Shown here in pieces: positions 48,551-57,683 of a DNA stretch of 64,000 nt. The stretch spans positions 20,251-84,250 of the forward strand of contig NZ_NOYI01000006.1 in the NCBI RefSeq assembly GCF_002258785.1, given 5' to 3'. Each line of letters starts with the position of its first letter. Position 1 is the stretch's first letter. A program made the translations under genes and the position numbers. The DNA is from Rhodococcus sp. 06-235-1A. GTDB taxonomy: Bacteria; Actinomycetota; Actinomycetes; Mycobacteriales; Mycobacteriaceae. The notes under the pieces are model-generated. The model was given only the letters and a program-made list of their open reading frames with translations, was not told where the DNA came from and made no database searches.

Positions 48551-49398
48551 CAGGGCTGCACCAGTGGGCCGTATGCGTCGGGTCTGCGGTCACGATAGAA
48601 AGCCCACCGGTCGCGAACCACCTTGATCAGGTCCATGTCGAGGTCGCGCACGATGATCTCCGGTTCGGAATCGGATGCAACCTCGCCGACGAACTTGCCC
48701 TCGGGGTCCACGAAGTAGCTGGTCCCGTAGAAGTCGTCGTCCCCGTACTCGGATTCGATTCCGACGCGATTGATCGCGCCCACGTAGTACTCGTTGGCTA
48801 CGGCCGAAGCAGGTTGTTCGAGCTTCCACAGGTAGTTCGACAGTCCCCGCGAGGTGGCCGAGGGATTGAAGACGATTTCGGCCCCGGCGAGGCCGAGCGC
48901 TCGCCAGCCTTCGGGAAAATGTCTGTCGTAGCAGATGTAGACACCGATTCGGCCGACCGCCGTATCGAACACCGGCCACCCCAGATTGCCGGGGCGAAAG
49001 TAGAACTTCTCCCAGAATCCGTTCACGTGGGGAATGTGGTGCTTTCGATACTTGCCGAGATAGGTGCCGTCTGCATCGACCACGGCCGCCGTGTTGTAGA
49101 GAAGTCCAGGCTGCTCCTGCTCGTAGACGGGCAGGATCATCACGATGCCGAGTTCTTTCGCCAGTGCGGCGAAACGGTCCACGGTGGGCCCGGGTACCGA
49201 TTCGGCGTACTCGTAGAACTTCGCGTCCTGCAACTGGCAGAAGTACGGTCCGTAGAAAAGTTCTTGGAAGCAGACGACTTTCGCGCCTTGCTCGGCGGCG
49301 GACCGAGCAAACCCCTCGTGTGCCGCGATCATCGATTCTTTGTCACCGGTCCACTTGCTTTGGACCAGAGCAGCTCGAACTGTGGACATCATTGGCAC
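48550..49398 (-). CDS. Nitrilase-superfamily amidase, beta-ureidopropionase-like
   Basis: Hydrolyses N-carbamoyl-beta-alanine (or N-carbamoyl amino acids) to the amino acid, CO2 and NH3. The 282 residues show the catalytic triad Glu44 (VVCFQELFYGPYF), Lys117 (GKYRKHHIPHV) and Cys154 (GVYICYDRHFPEGWR). The ICYDRHFPEGWR form is typical of beta-ureidopropionase and N-carbamoylputrescine amidase. Together with hydA and the aminotransferase it supports pyrimidine breakdown. First gene of the operon. Confidence 0.9.
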   Translation of the reverse strand: MPMMSTVRAALVQSKWTGDKESMIAAHEGFARSAAEQGAKVVCFQELFYGPYFCQLQDAKFYEYAESVPGPTVDRFAALAKELGIVMILPVYEQEQPGLLYNTAAVVDADGTYLGKYRKHHIPHVNGFWEKFYFRPGNLGWPVFDTAVGRIGVYICYDRHFPEGWRALGLAGAEIVFNPSATSRGLSNYLWKLEQPASAVANEYYVGAINRVGIESEYGDDDFYGTSYFVDPEGKFVGEVASDSEPEIIVRDLDMDLIKVVRDRWAFYRDRRPDAYGPLVQP

Positions 49399-49499
49399 TC
49401 CATCTCTCGCTGGCTTGCACCCTCAAGATATTTTGCGCCGTGTTACGGGATCGTTCGCCCGGTTTCGTATGTATTAATCGTCGGACGGTGCGTACTGGG
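49399..49499 (-). promoter_or_regulatory. Promoter region of the pyrimidine/hydantoin operon
   Basis: About 100 bases between the DNA ligase end (same strand) and the amidase start. It is locally AT-rich (TATTAAT near 49472, AGATATTTTG near 49427), consistent with a promoter. No clear regulator site was recognised, and no regulator gene is in the operon. Confidence 0.4.
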
Positions 49500-51014
49500 T
49501 CAGGAACCCGAGTTCGGGAGCAATGCGCGTACGGCGTCGATGGTGTCTGCCGTTCCGAGATTCTTGTCGGGTCGGTATCGCAGCACGCGCGCGAATCGGA
49601 GGGCCACTCCGCCCGGGTAGCGCGGGCTGACTTGCACGCCGTCGAGTTCGATTTCGACGATCAGTTCCGGGCGCAGGTACACGGTGTGCTCGTCCCGCTC
49701 TCGCTCGTGTTTGGGGAATTCGTCCGTCTGCCACTGCAACAGAACGTCGGTCAATCCCTTGAACGTCTTACCGACCATGATCGGGTCGCCGCCATCGGGA
49801 TCGCGTGCCCCGAGGTGCAGGTTGGACAGGAAACCGGTGCGGCGGCCGTATCCCCACTCGGCACCGAGTACGACGAGGTCGAGGGTGTGCTCGGGTTTGA
49901 CCTTCTGCCAGCTCTTTCCGCGTCGGCCCGCCGCGTACGGGGCGCTGAGTGCCTTGAGCATGACCCCCTCGTGACCGGCTTCGAGAGCAGCGTCGAAATG
50001 GGCCGCTGCCTCGTCGGCATCGGGCCGGACGACGCTGGGGATTCTGTGCCCCGGTGCCACCCGGTCCAGTGCAGCCAGCCGCTGCTCGAGTGGTGCATCG
50101 AGCAGGTCGACACCGTCGAGGTGCACGCAGTCGAAGAAGTACGGCTGCAGCAGGAGCTCGTGTGCACTTTCCGCGCCGAACCGACTCATGGTTTCCTGGA
50201 ACGGTCGAGGTCGTCCACTGTCCTCGAGCGCGAGGGTCTCTCCGTCGAGTACCACCGACTCACACGGCAGGGCCAGTACGAGTTCCACCAACTCGGGCAC
50301 GCTCGACGTGATGTCACGCAGGGTACGGGTGTAGATATTCACGTCGGTTCCGGAACGATGCACTTGAATACGAGCGCCGTCGAGCTTGTATTCGACCGTG
50401 ACGTCGCCGTCCAGTTGCTCCCATGCCGCGAGCAGAGATTCTGCGGGCGAGGCCAGCATCGGGCGGACCGGGCGTCCTACCTCGAGACGGAACGCATCCA
50501 GCGCCTCGACGCCACCGGTGATTGCAGCAACCGCGGTGGCGGACAGGCGGCCCGAGAGCATGAATGCGCGACGCACCGCGCCCTGCGGGAGGTTCGTCGC
50601 GGCAGCGACGGCGTCGACCATGATTCCTTCGAGCGCGCCCTGACGCAGCTCGCCGGTGACGAGTCCGATCAGAAACTGACGCTCCTCGGCAGTACTGCGA
50701 GAGAACAAGTCGCTGAGCAGCGCTACCCGACGCGCAGCCGAACCCGCGCCCGACGTCGACGCAACCGCGGAAATCGACTCTTCCACCTCGGCCACCGTCA
50801 GCGTCGACTCCGCAGCCGACGCAACGTCGAGATCGGCGAGAGTGCGCCAGCCGACACCTATCCGACCCTGCGGCAACTCCCCCGACAGCCACGAGACGGC
50901 GGGCTCGATGTCACCGGCATCCGCCGCGGCGAGCAGCACGCTCAGCTGCTCGATCTTGACCTTGCGCGAGCGCGTCGCAGCCACGGCACGGGAGGTTTCG
51001 ACGATCCTGGACAT
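49500..51014 (-). CDS. ligB: ATP-dependent DNA ligase
   Basis: A 504-residue ATP-type ligase, not the NAD-dependent LigA. The AMP-accepting lysine is in VEYKLDGARIQVHR at about residue 210. LDGETLALEDSGRPRPFQ and HEGVMLKALSAPY are the following nucleotidyltransferase motifs, and WQKVKPEHTLDLVVLGAEWG leads into the OB fold. An N-terminal DNA-binding domain (1-180) is present. Actinobacterial LigB/LigC-type ligases act in repair. ATG 51014 is chosen over GTG or TTG just upstream. Confidence 0.92.
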   Translation of the reverse strand: MSRIVETSRAVAATRSRKVKIEQLSVLLAAADAGDIEPAVSWLSGELPQGRIGVGWRTLADLDVASAAESTLTVAEVEESISAVASTSGAGSAARRVALLSDLFSRSTAEERQFLIGLVTGELRQGALEGIMVDAVAAATNLPQGAVRRAFMLSGRLSATAVAAITGGVEALDAFRLEVGRPVRPMLASPAESLLAAWEQLDGDVTVEYKLDGARIQVHRSGTDVNIYTRTLRDITSSVPELVELVLALPCESVVLDGETLALEDSGRPRPFQETMSRFGAESAHELLLQPYFFDCVHLDGVDLLDAPLEQRLAALDRVAPGHRIPSVVRPDADEAAAHFDAALEAGHEGVMLKALSAPYAAGRRGKSWQKVKPEHTLDLVVLGAEWGYGRRTGFLSNLHLGARDPDGGDPIMVGKTFKGLTDVLLQWQTDEFPKHERERDEHTVYLRPELIVEIELDGVQVSPRYPGGVALRFARVLRYRPDKNLGTADTIDAVRALLPNSGS

Positions 51015-51155
51015 CAACACACACCGAACATAACCGCCGCCACCGACAGCGTGCTGACATCCAATTGTTACCGGTGAGACTCCTGCGACTGGTGTTGTTG
51101 CTGTTACGTTCGATTCATGTCAGCGACGCCCGTGCGATAACGGATGGCGCACGTG

Positions 51156-52718
51156 TCAGCTGAATCCCAGAACGCGGTCGCCCCATGCGGCGCGCATGTC
51201 GCCGTCGGGATCGTCGACGAGGGTGTCGGACGTATCGATCACCAGGGTCCAGCGCGCCTTCTCTGTGTACGGAGCCCAGTGTTTGGACGCGTCCAACGCC
51301 GCGGGCACCCCGTACCGCGCAAATGCGAGCCACCGTCTCTGTATTCGCGCCGACACCGCCATGGCCGGTTTACGGCCGCCGAGCCAGAACGTCGGATCTC
51401 GGTTCAGCGTCCCGAAATTGCCGAATACGTACGGCAGCTCCGTGGCGTGTCCGGCACCCACACGGGCGGCCTTGAGCATCGGCGTCGCGTGATCGAACCT
51501 GTACATCCATGTCGGCGAGTGCCTGCTGTGCGCGTCGGCGATCCACATGCTCGGCATGACGAATCCTGCATCACGCGACATGGCTTGTGCGCCGGCCGGT
51601 TTGTCCCTGTCCGGGTACGCCGCCATGATTTCGGCGACGCGATAGGCCGGCAGATCGGCGTGATCGTGTGCAATGGCCCGGAACATCTCCGAGACGGTGT
51701 CGGAGGTGATCGGCATCAGCGGGGACTTCATGAATCGGAAGATCGACGGCTCGTCGTGATTGGTGCCGATGATCAGTGGAATCCTGTGCGAGAGGCCTTT
51801 CTGGAACGCTGCCACCGGATAGCGCGGGACGATGTCTCCATCCACGACCGGCGAAAGCCCCAGTGTGCCCGGAACTCTCGTCGGGATCTCGTAGCAGAGG
51901 ATGTCTCCCGCCGTGACCAGCCTGGTGAAATGCATGTCGAGCAATTCGCCGATGTCCGCCGGGTCGACACCCACCAACTCCAGGAACCTCGATGCCACCG
52001 CGGCCCCTCGATCGGGCCCGTACACCGACGTCGCAGGAGCGCTCTGCACGATTGCCTGCTGAAACAGGCCCTCGGCCTTCGGGGACGTCATCAACGTCGT
52101 GACGGACGCACCACCGGAGGATTCGCCGAACACCGTGACCTGGTCGGGATTTCCGCCGAACGACGAGATGCATTCGCGTACCCACTCGAGGGCTGCGATC
52201 TGGTCTCGCAGTCCGAGATTGGTCTCGAACGTGTGCTCGTCGGTGGAGAAGGACGAGAGGTCGAGAAAACCGAATGCGCCGAGACGAAAATTGACGGTCA
52301 CCACCACCACGTCGCCGTTCTCGCTCAGGTTCCGACCGTCGTAGACCCGCTGCGCCGACGAACCGAGCGAGTACGCGCCTCCATGGATCCACACGAGCAC
52401 CGGACGCTGCTCCCCGTCGGGACGCGGGGCCCAGACATTGAGCGTGAGGCAGTCCTCGGAGATCGACAACGAGGGATCGATCGGCACCGGACTGTCGCGC
52501 CCCTGCGGGGCCATTGCGCCGAACTCGAGGCCGTCGAGCACGCCGGACCACGGCTGCAGTGGTCTGGGTGCCCGGAACCTGAGCTGCCCCACCGGCGGTG
52601 TCGCGTAGGGGATGCCCCGCCAGGCCACGATCGGCGAAGTGTCGCCGACGACCGGATAGCCGAGGACGTCACCGTACGGCGTGCTCACGCATACGGTGGA
52701 GTCAGACGTGGTGTCCAT
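51156..52718 (-). CDS. Type B carboxylesterase
   Basis: A 520-residue alpha/beta-hydrolase of the cholinesterase-like type B family. N-terminal WRGIPYATPPVGQLRF (about 33-48), oxyanion hole VWIHGGAYSLGS, and catalytic Ser200 in VTVFGESSGGAS. The usual GESAGG is GESSGG here. The acid is probably in NHDEPSIF and the His in GAGHATELPY. No signal peptide. ATG 52718 has AGGAGG six bases before it, so it is preferred over an upstream start. Confidence 0.9.
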   Translation of the reverse strand: MDTTSDSTVCVSTPYGDVLGYPVVGDTSPIVAWRGIPYATPPVGQLRFRAPRPLQPWSGVLDGLEFGAMAPQGRDSPVPIDPSLSISEDCLTLNVWAPRPDGEQRPVLVWIHGGAYSLGSSAQRVYDGRNLSENGDVVVVTVNFRLGAFGFLDLSSFSTDEHTFETNLGLRDQIAALEWVRECISSFGGNPDQVTVFGESSGGASVTTLMTSPKAEGLFQQAIVQSAPATSVYGPDRGAAVASRFLELVGVDPADIGELLDMHFTRLVTAGDILCYEIPTRVPGTLGLSPVVDGDIVPRYPVAAFQKGLSHRIPLIIGTNHDEPSIFRFMKSPLMPITSDTVSEMFRAIAHDHADLPAYRVAEIMAAYPDRDKPAGAQAMSRDAGFVMPSMWIADAHSRHSPTWMYRFDHATPMLKAARVGAGHATELPYVFGNFGTLNRDPTFWLGGRKPAMAVSARIQRRWLAFARYGVPAALDASKHWAPYTEKARWTLVIDTSDTLVDDPDGDMRAAWGDRVLGFS

Positions 52719-52816
52719 CGAACCTCCTGCTCGGTCGTTGCCCAACGTACCAACATCATCCACCGCGTCGGCGACATCACGTTCGACACCGTCGCCCGCG
52801 AGCGAAGGAATCGACG

Positions 52817-53464
52817 ATGAAGAGAATCGGATGTGCCGCAGCGCTAGTCGTGATGATGGGCCTGTCGGCCGCCTGCGGTTCGGGTGGCGATGCCAACGGG
52901 CCGATGGCGACGATCGTCACCGACCGGCCGACCCCGATCACCTCGGTTCCGTCCGCGACCCGCAGCGTGCCGACGACCGCACCGACCTCGACGACACCGC
53001 CCACATCCACCTCCACAGCGGCACCCACGAGTTCGGCTGCAGCCCAGGCGAAGCCGCAGGACTATGCCGGCAAAGCTCCGGGCTGGTACTACTTCTCCAG
53101 CCCCAGCGGAAAATTCGAGTGCGGCATCGCCGTACTCGACACCTCGATCGCCGGTTGCCACGGTTCGCTTCCCGATTCGGCGCCGAAGGTTCCCGGCAGT
53201 GGCACATCGGGAACTGCTGTGAAGCCCAACGCAGTGCAACTGATTGCCGGATCACCGGCGAAGTTCGAGAGTCTCGGCGACCCCAAGTTCCATCGTTTCG
53301 ACGGCCCCGCAGCGGCGTTGCCGTACGGCGAGGTTCTCACCGTCCCTGGAAGCGGCTCGACCAACGGACTGCAGTGCAGCATCGACGAACAGGCCGGGGT
53401 GACCTGTACCGATCAGGTCGGTCACGGATTCACTGTCTCGGCCGAGGATTTCGACCTTCGCTGA
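52817..53464 (+). CDS. Hypothetical lipoprotein
   Basis: A 215-residue exported lipoprotein with lipobox LSAAC (Cys20). A Thr/Pro/Ser-rich linker spans about 36-75. The C-terminal domain (80-215) has WYYFSSPSGKFECGI, LQCSIDEQAGVTCTD and four cysteines, likely two disulfides. Function unknown. Related to secreted actinobacterial proteins of unknown role. Divergent from the esterase across about 98 bases. Confidence 0.82.
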   Translation: MKRIGCAAALVVMMGLSAACGSGGDANGPMATIVTDRPTPITSVPSATRSVPTTAPTSTTPPTSTSTAAPTSSAAAQAKPQDYAGKAPGWYYFSSPSGKFECGIAVLDTSIAGCHGSLPDSAPKVPGSGTSGTAVKPNAVQLIAGSPAKFESLGDPKFHRFDGPAAALPYGEVLTVPGSGSTNGLQCSIDEQAGVTCTDQVGHGFTVSAEDFDLR

Positions 53465-53582
53465 CGGTCTCGTTCGCTCAGCAAATTACCAGGCGTAATG
53501 TCCAGGGACGGTACGACAATTCCTGCCGTACGGTCTCCCCAGCGGCCGACGCCCGTGCGCGCGGCCGGAAGGTGCGTCACTC

Positions 53583-54980
53583 ATGAATCAGACCTCGGAC
53601 CGTCACACAGCGAAGGTCATCGGCGTCAGCGTCGCCGCTGCTGTGGGCGGGTTCCTGTTCGGTTTCGACAGCTCGGTCATCAACGGAGCCGTCGACTCCA
53701 TCGAAGATCACTTCCTCCTCGGCTCGTTCACCACCGGCTTCGTGGTCGCGATCGCCCTGATCGGATGCGCAGTGGGGGCCTGGTTCGCCGGCAGCCTCGC
53801 AGACCGATGGGGACGCAAGAAGGTCATGCTGCTCGGCTCGGCCTTGTTCGTCATTTCCTCGATCGGTTCCGGATTGGCTTTCAGCGTCCCCGATCTCATG
53901 CTCTGGCGAGTACTCGGTGGACTGGGAATCGGCATCGCCTCGGTGATCGCACCGGCGTACATTGCCGAGATCGCTCCTGCCAAGTGGCGCGGAGCCCTGG
54001 CTTCGCTGCAGCAATTGGCCATCACCATCGGCATTTTCGCCGCCTTGCTGTCCGACGCTCTGCTCGCCGGTGCTGCCGACGGTGCCTCCAACGACCTGTG
54101 GTTCGGCATCGAAGCATGGCGCTGGATGTTCCTCGTCGGCGTGGTTCCCGCGCTGGTGTACGGGCTGCTGGCAACGCTGATCCCGGAATCCCCGCGCTAC
54201 CTGGTGGGTCAGCATCTCGACGACGAGGCAGCCCGAGTCCTCGCCGAGATCACCGGTGAACTGCATCCCGACGAACGCGTCCACGAGATCAGACTGACGC
54301 TCCGCAAGGAGTCACGCTCGTCGTTCGCCGACATCCGCGGGCCCAAGTTCGGCCTGCAACCGATCGTCTGGGTAGGCATCACCATGGCCGTGCTGCAGCA
54401 GCTGGTCGGCATCAACGCGATCTTCTACTACTCGACGACGCTGTGGCGCTCGGTCGGTTTCACCGAGGATCAGTCGTTCACCACCTCTGTCATCACCGCC
54501 GTCATCAACGTGGTCATGACGTTCGTGGCAATCCTGTTCGTCGACCGAATCGGCAGGCGCAAACTGCTGATGGCAGGTTCCATCGGCATGTTCGGCGGAC
54601 TCGTCATGGCGTCCGTCGCGTTCTCGCAGGCGACCGGAAGCGGGGACGACGTCACACTGCCGGCTCCGTGGGGTGCCATCGCGTTGATCGGTGCCAACCT
54701 GTTCGTGATCTTCTTCGCGTCAACCTGGGGTCCGATCATGTGGGTGATGCTCGGCGAGATGTTCCCCAACCGCATGCGCGCGATGGCGCTAGGAATCGGT
54801 ACCGCGGCCAACTGGGTCGCCAATTTCGCTGTCACGCTTGCATTCCCACCGCTCACGTCGTCGGTCGGGCTGTGGGTCATCTACGCAGGCTTCGCACTGT
54901 TCGCTGCGCTCTCGTTCTTCTTCGTCAAGGCCAAGATCAGCGAGACCAAGGGCATGGAACTCGAAGACATGCTGGGCTGA
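53583..54980 (+). CDS. Sugar:proton symporter (MFS, SP family)
   Basis: A 465-residue transporter with about 12 helices. Sugar-porter signatures are FLFGFDSSVING (about 21-32), DRWGRKKVML, PESPRYLVGQH, DRIGRRKLL and the C-terminal ETKG (ISETKGMELEDML). LQQLVGINAIFYYS is the substrate-side motif of glucose/xylose/galactose carriers. The sugar cannot be fixed. About 118 bases upstream hold no clear known operator. Confidence 0.9.
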   Translation: MNQTSDRHTAKVIGVSVAAAVGGFLFGFDSSVINGAVDSIEDHFLLGSFTTGFVVAIALIGCAVGAWFAGSLADRWGRKKVMLLGSALFVISSIGSGLAFSVPDLMLWRVLGGLGIGIASVIAPAYIAEIAPAKWRGALASLQQLAITIGIFAALLSDALLAGAADGASNDLWFGIEAWRWMFLVGVVPALVYGLLATLIPESPRYLVGQHLDDEAARVLAEITGELHPDERVHEIRLTLRKESRSSFADIRGPKFGLQPIVWVGITMAVLQQLVGINAIFYYSTTLWRSVGFTEDQSFTTSVITAVINVVMTFVAILFVDRIGRRKLLMAGSIGMFGGLVMASVAFSQATGSGDDVTLPAPWGAIALIGANLFVIFFASTWGPIMWVMLGEMFPNRMRAMALGIGTAANWVANFAVTLAFPPLTSSVGLWVIYAGFALFAALSFFFVKAKISETKGMELEDMLG

Positions 54981-55048
54981 GGCCGAACCGCAGATACAGG
55001 GGCGGCGGCATCGACACCGAGTGACCGGTGTTACTGTCGCTTTCGTTC

Positions 55049-55131
55049 TGACACGGGGTGTGTCCGCCGATGCGGATGCTGAGATCAAACCCGCCGAACC
55101 TGATGCAGGTAATGCTGACGAAGGGATGTCA
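55049..55131 (+). promoter_or_regulatory. TPP (thi-box) riboswitch
   Basis: Hallmarks of the THI element are visible: ACGGGGTG at 55053-55060, CTGAGATCAAACC at 55079-55091, then CCGAACCTGATGCAGGTAAT and GACGAAGGGA. Closing stem P1 pairs TGACA (55049-55053) with TGTCA (55127-55131). It ends 5 bases before the tenA ATG. AAGGGA in the conserved 3' part is itself a plausible ribosome site, so binding of thiamin pyrophosphate should block translation. Confidence 0.93.
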
Positions 55132-55136
55132 AGGCG

Positions 55137-55859
55137 ATGACGCCTGTTGTATCTGCGGACCCGGTCCGCTTCACCGATCTACTGTGGAATGCGTCCGAGA
55201 ACATTCGACGCGCGATAGTCGACCTCGAGTTCCTCCGGCTGCTCGGAGCGGGAACACTTCCGCTCGATGCGTTCCGTCGATACCTCGAGCAGGACTCGCT
55301 CTACCTGGGCGGCTACGTGAAGTCGCTGTCTCTGTTGGCAGCGCACGCACCGGGTCCGGTCGCCGGAGCATTCTGGGCGAGCGCGGCCTCGAGCGCCATG
55401 GACGAAGCGGCGTCGCACGAGGCCATGCTGACCGGTGGGGCACTTCCCCCGTCGACCGAGGTGCCGGAGCCCTCCCCCGCATGCCTCGGCTACACGTCCT
55501 ACCTGACGGCGACGGCAGCGACGGAACCGTATCCCGTAGCGGCAGCGGCAGTGCTGCCCTGCTTCTGGATCTACGCCGACGTCGGCCGCTCACTCGCTGA
55601 CGCTGCGAAAACGGTTCTCGATCGCGAACCCGAACACCCGTACGCACAGTGGGTGGCCGCGTACGACGCACCCGAATTCCATGCCATCGTCGACGCTGCG
55701 AAGACCTTCGTCGACGACGCCGCAGCCGCCGCGACCCCTGCGCAGCGCGAACAGATGATCGACGCATTCGTTGTCGCGTCGAGATACGAATTGATGTTCT
55801 GGGACAGCGCATTACATCCCACACCGTGGCCCCTGGCCGAGAATGCTGTGTACGCATGA
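55137..55859 (+). CDS. tenA: TenA family thiaminase II / aminopyrimidine aminohydrolase
   Basis: A 240-residue all-helical TenA protein. It hydrolyses aminomethyl-pyrimidine (a thiamin breakdown product) to HMP for salvage. The conserved catalytic Cys is in VLPCFWIYADVG (about residue 142), with FRRYLEQDSLYLGGYVKSL near the N-terminus and SRYELMFWDSA near the end. Preceded at 6 bases by the TPP riboswitch. Its stop overlaps the start of the binding-protein gene (ATGA). Confidence 0.93.
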   Translation: MTPVVSADPVRFTDLLWNASENIRRAIVDLEFLRLLGAGTLPLDAFRRYLEQDSLYLGGYVKSLSLLAAHAPGPVAGAFWASAASSAMDEAASHEAMLTGGALPPSTEVPEPSPACLGYTSYLTATAATEPYPVAAAAVLPCFWIYADVGRSLADAAKTVLDREPEHPYAQWVAAYDAPEFHAIVDAAKTFVDDAAAAATPAQREQMIDAFVVASRYELMFWDSALHPTPWPLAENAVYA

Positions 55860-56869
55860 GAGCCACTCGAATTCTCACTGCGCTGACCGCGGCACTCCTT
55901 GCGACGACCGGAGTCGCCGGCTGCTCGGAGTCGACCGACTCCGACACGATCCGGTTTGCCCTCGACTGGACCCCGAACACCAATCACACCGGACTCTACG
56001 TCGCCCTTCAGGAGGGCTATTTCGCCGACGCCGGGCTCGACGTGGAAATTCTGCCGTACAACAACACCGCGGCCGACACTCTCGTCGATGCGGGTAACGC
56101 CGAGTTCGGCATCAGCACGCAGAGTTCGGGCGTATTCGCGACCTCTGCAGGCGCACAGACAGTCTCCGTCCTTGCGCCGCTGCAGCATTGGGCGACCGGA
56201 ATCGGAGTACGGGCGGACCGAGAAGACATTCCGAGCCCGAAAGCACTCGACGGCAAGGTCTACGCCGGCTTCGGCGAGTCCGGCGAGCAAGCCGGACTTC
56301 AGCAGGTCATCAAGAACGACGGTGGCACAGGCGAATACGAGACAGTAGTGCTGGGAACCTCGGCATACGAGGCGGTATATTCCGGTACCGCGGACTTCAC
56401 CGTCTCCTACTTCGCGTGGGAGGGCATCGAAGCCGAACACAGCGGAACCCCGATGAAGTACTTCGACTACACCGACTACGGATTTCCCGATGCCTACGCG
56501 ATCACGATCAGCGGCAACGAACCGTGGCTCGACGCCCACCCTGACGAGGCGAAGAAGTTCGTGCAGGCACTGCAGCGCGGGTACCAACTCGCTGCCGACG
56601 ATCCGGACAAGGCCGCCCATGATCTGATCGACGCCAATCCCGGAACCTTCACCGACGAATCTCTCGTCTTCGAGAGCCAGGAAATGCTTGCGTCGAAGTA
56701 CATGAAGGACGCCGCGGGCGAGGTAGGCAGGCAGAACCTCGACAAGTGGACCGCCTACTCGAAGTTTCTGTACGAGAGCGGTGTGCTGGCCGATCAGAAC
56801 GGGGCACCTCTGACGGCGGAGCCGGACTGGTCGACCTACTTCACCAATGACTACCTCGGCGATCGATAA
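55856..56869 (+). CDS. thiY: ABC transporter binding lipoprotein for thiamin pyrimidine (ThiY-like)
   Basis: A 337-residue lipoprotein, lipobox TTGVAGCS (Cys23). The THI5/NMT1-like domain shows FALDWTPNTNHTGLYVALQEG, matching pyrimidine-precursor binders such as ThiY. With TenA behind a TPP riboswitch the ligand is most likely N-formyl-aminomethyl-pyrimidine or HMP. It overlaps the permease by 23 bases. Confidence 0.9.
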   Translation: MRATRILTALTAALLATTGVAGCSESTDSDTIRFALDWTPNTNHTGLYVALQEGYFADAGLDVEILPYNNTAADTLVDAGNAEFGISTQSSGVFATSAGAQTVSVLAPLQHWATGIGVRADREDIPSPKALDGKVYAGFGESGEQAGLQQVIKNDGGTGEYETVVLGTSAYEAVYSGTADFTVSYFAWEGIEAEHSGTPMKYFDYTDYGFPDAYAITISGNEPWLDAHPDEAKKFVQALQRGYQLAADDPDKAAHDLIDANPGTFTDESLVFESQEMLASKYMKDAAGEVGRQNLDKWTAYSKFLYESGVLADQNGAPLTAEPDWSTYFTNDYLGDR

Positions 56870-57683
56870 GCCGGTCACCACTGACCGAGACACGTTCTCG
56901 TTCAGCGGTATCCGAGCCTCGCTGCGCTGGGCGTGGCCTGCATTGACCGTCGTCGCTGCGCTCATCGCCACCTGGCAGATCTACGTCGAGATCAGCGGCA
57001 TCCGGCCACAGGTGCTGCCGTCCCCCGGCCGCGTGGTGGTCCAGGGTTGGGCGCAGCGCGATACGATCGCCGAGAATGCGGCGGCGACCCTGCAGGTGAC
57101 CCTCGTCGGCTTCGCGGTCTCGTTGGCCCTGGCCTGGTTGCTTGCCGTCGCGGTGGATTTCTCGCCCTGGTTGAGGCGGGCGTTCGTCCCGCTCTTCGTC
57201 GTGTCGCAGACACTCCCGATCATTGCGATCGCACCGTTGCTGATCATTTGGTTCGGCTTCGGTCTGCTCCCGAAGATTCTGGTGATCGCGCTGGCCACTT
57301 TCTTTCCGATGGCCATCGGGCTCATCGAGGGTTTCGCCGCAGCCGATCGCGATGCGCGATCCCTGCTGGCCAGCATGGGCGCTTCACGCTGGCAACAGTT
57401 TCGGTACGTACGGTTACCCTCTGCGCTACCCCGCTTCTTCACCTCTCTGCGCATCGGAATCACCTACGCGGTCGTCGGGGCCATCTTCGCCGAATACGCT
57501 GGGGCGAGTGCAGGACTCGGAATCTACATGAGCCAGCAGAAGAACTCGTTTCGAACCGATCTGGTGCTGGCTGCCGTCGCCGTCACGGCCGTGATCAGTG
57601 TGCTCCTCTTCGTGTCGACTTTCGTGGTGGAGCGATTGGTCGCTCCCTGGGCACGCCACGGTTCGGTGGGTCTCGATGTCTGA
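56847..57683 (+). CDS. thiX: ABC transporter permease (ThiX-like)
   Basis: A 278-residue permease with about six helices. The EAA-like loop lies at LASMGASRWQQFRYVRLPSA, and VSQTLPIIAIAPLLIIWFGF is typical of the SsuC/ThiX group. Forms the channel of the riboswitch-controlled pyrimidine importer. ATG 56847 lies inside the thiY gene; the ATPase gene overlaps its end by 8 bases. Confidence 0.9.
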   Translation: MTTSAIDKPVTTDRDTFSFSGIRASLRWAWPALTVVAALIATWQIYVEISGIRPQVLPSPGRVVVQGWAQRDTIAENAAATLQVTLVGFAVSLALAWLLAVAVDFSPWLRRAFVPLFVVSQTLPIIAIAPLLIIWFGFGLLPKILVIALATFFPMAIGLIEGFAAADRDARSLLASMGASRWQQFRYVRLPSALPRFFTSLRIGITYAVVGAIFAEYAGASAGLGIYMSQQKNSFRTDLVLAAVAVTAVISVLLFVSTFVVERLVAPWARHGSVGLDV

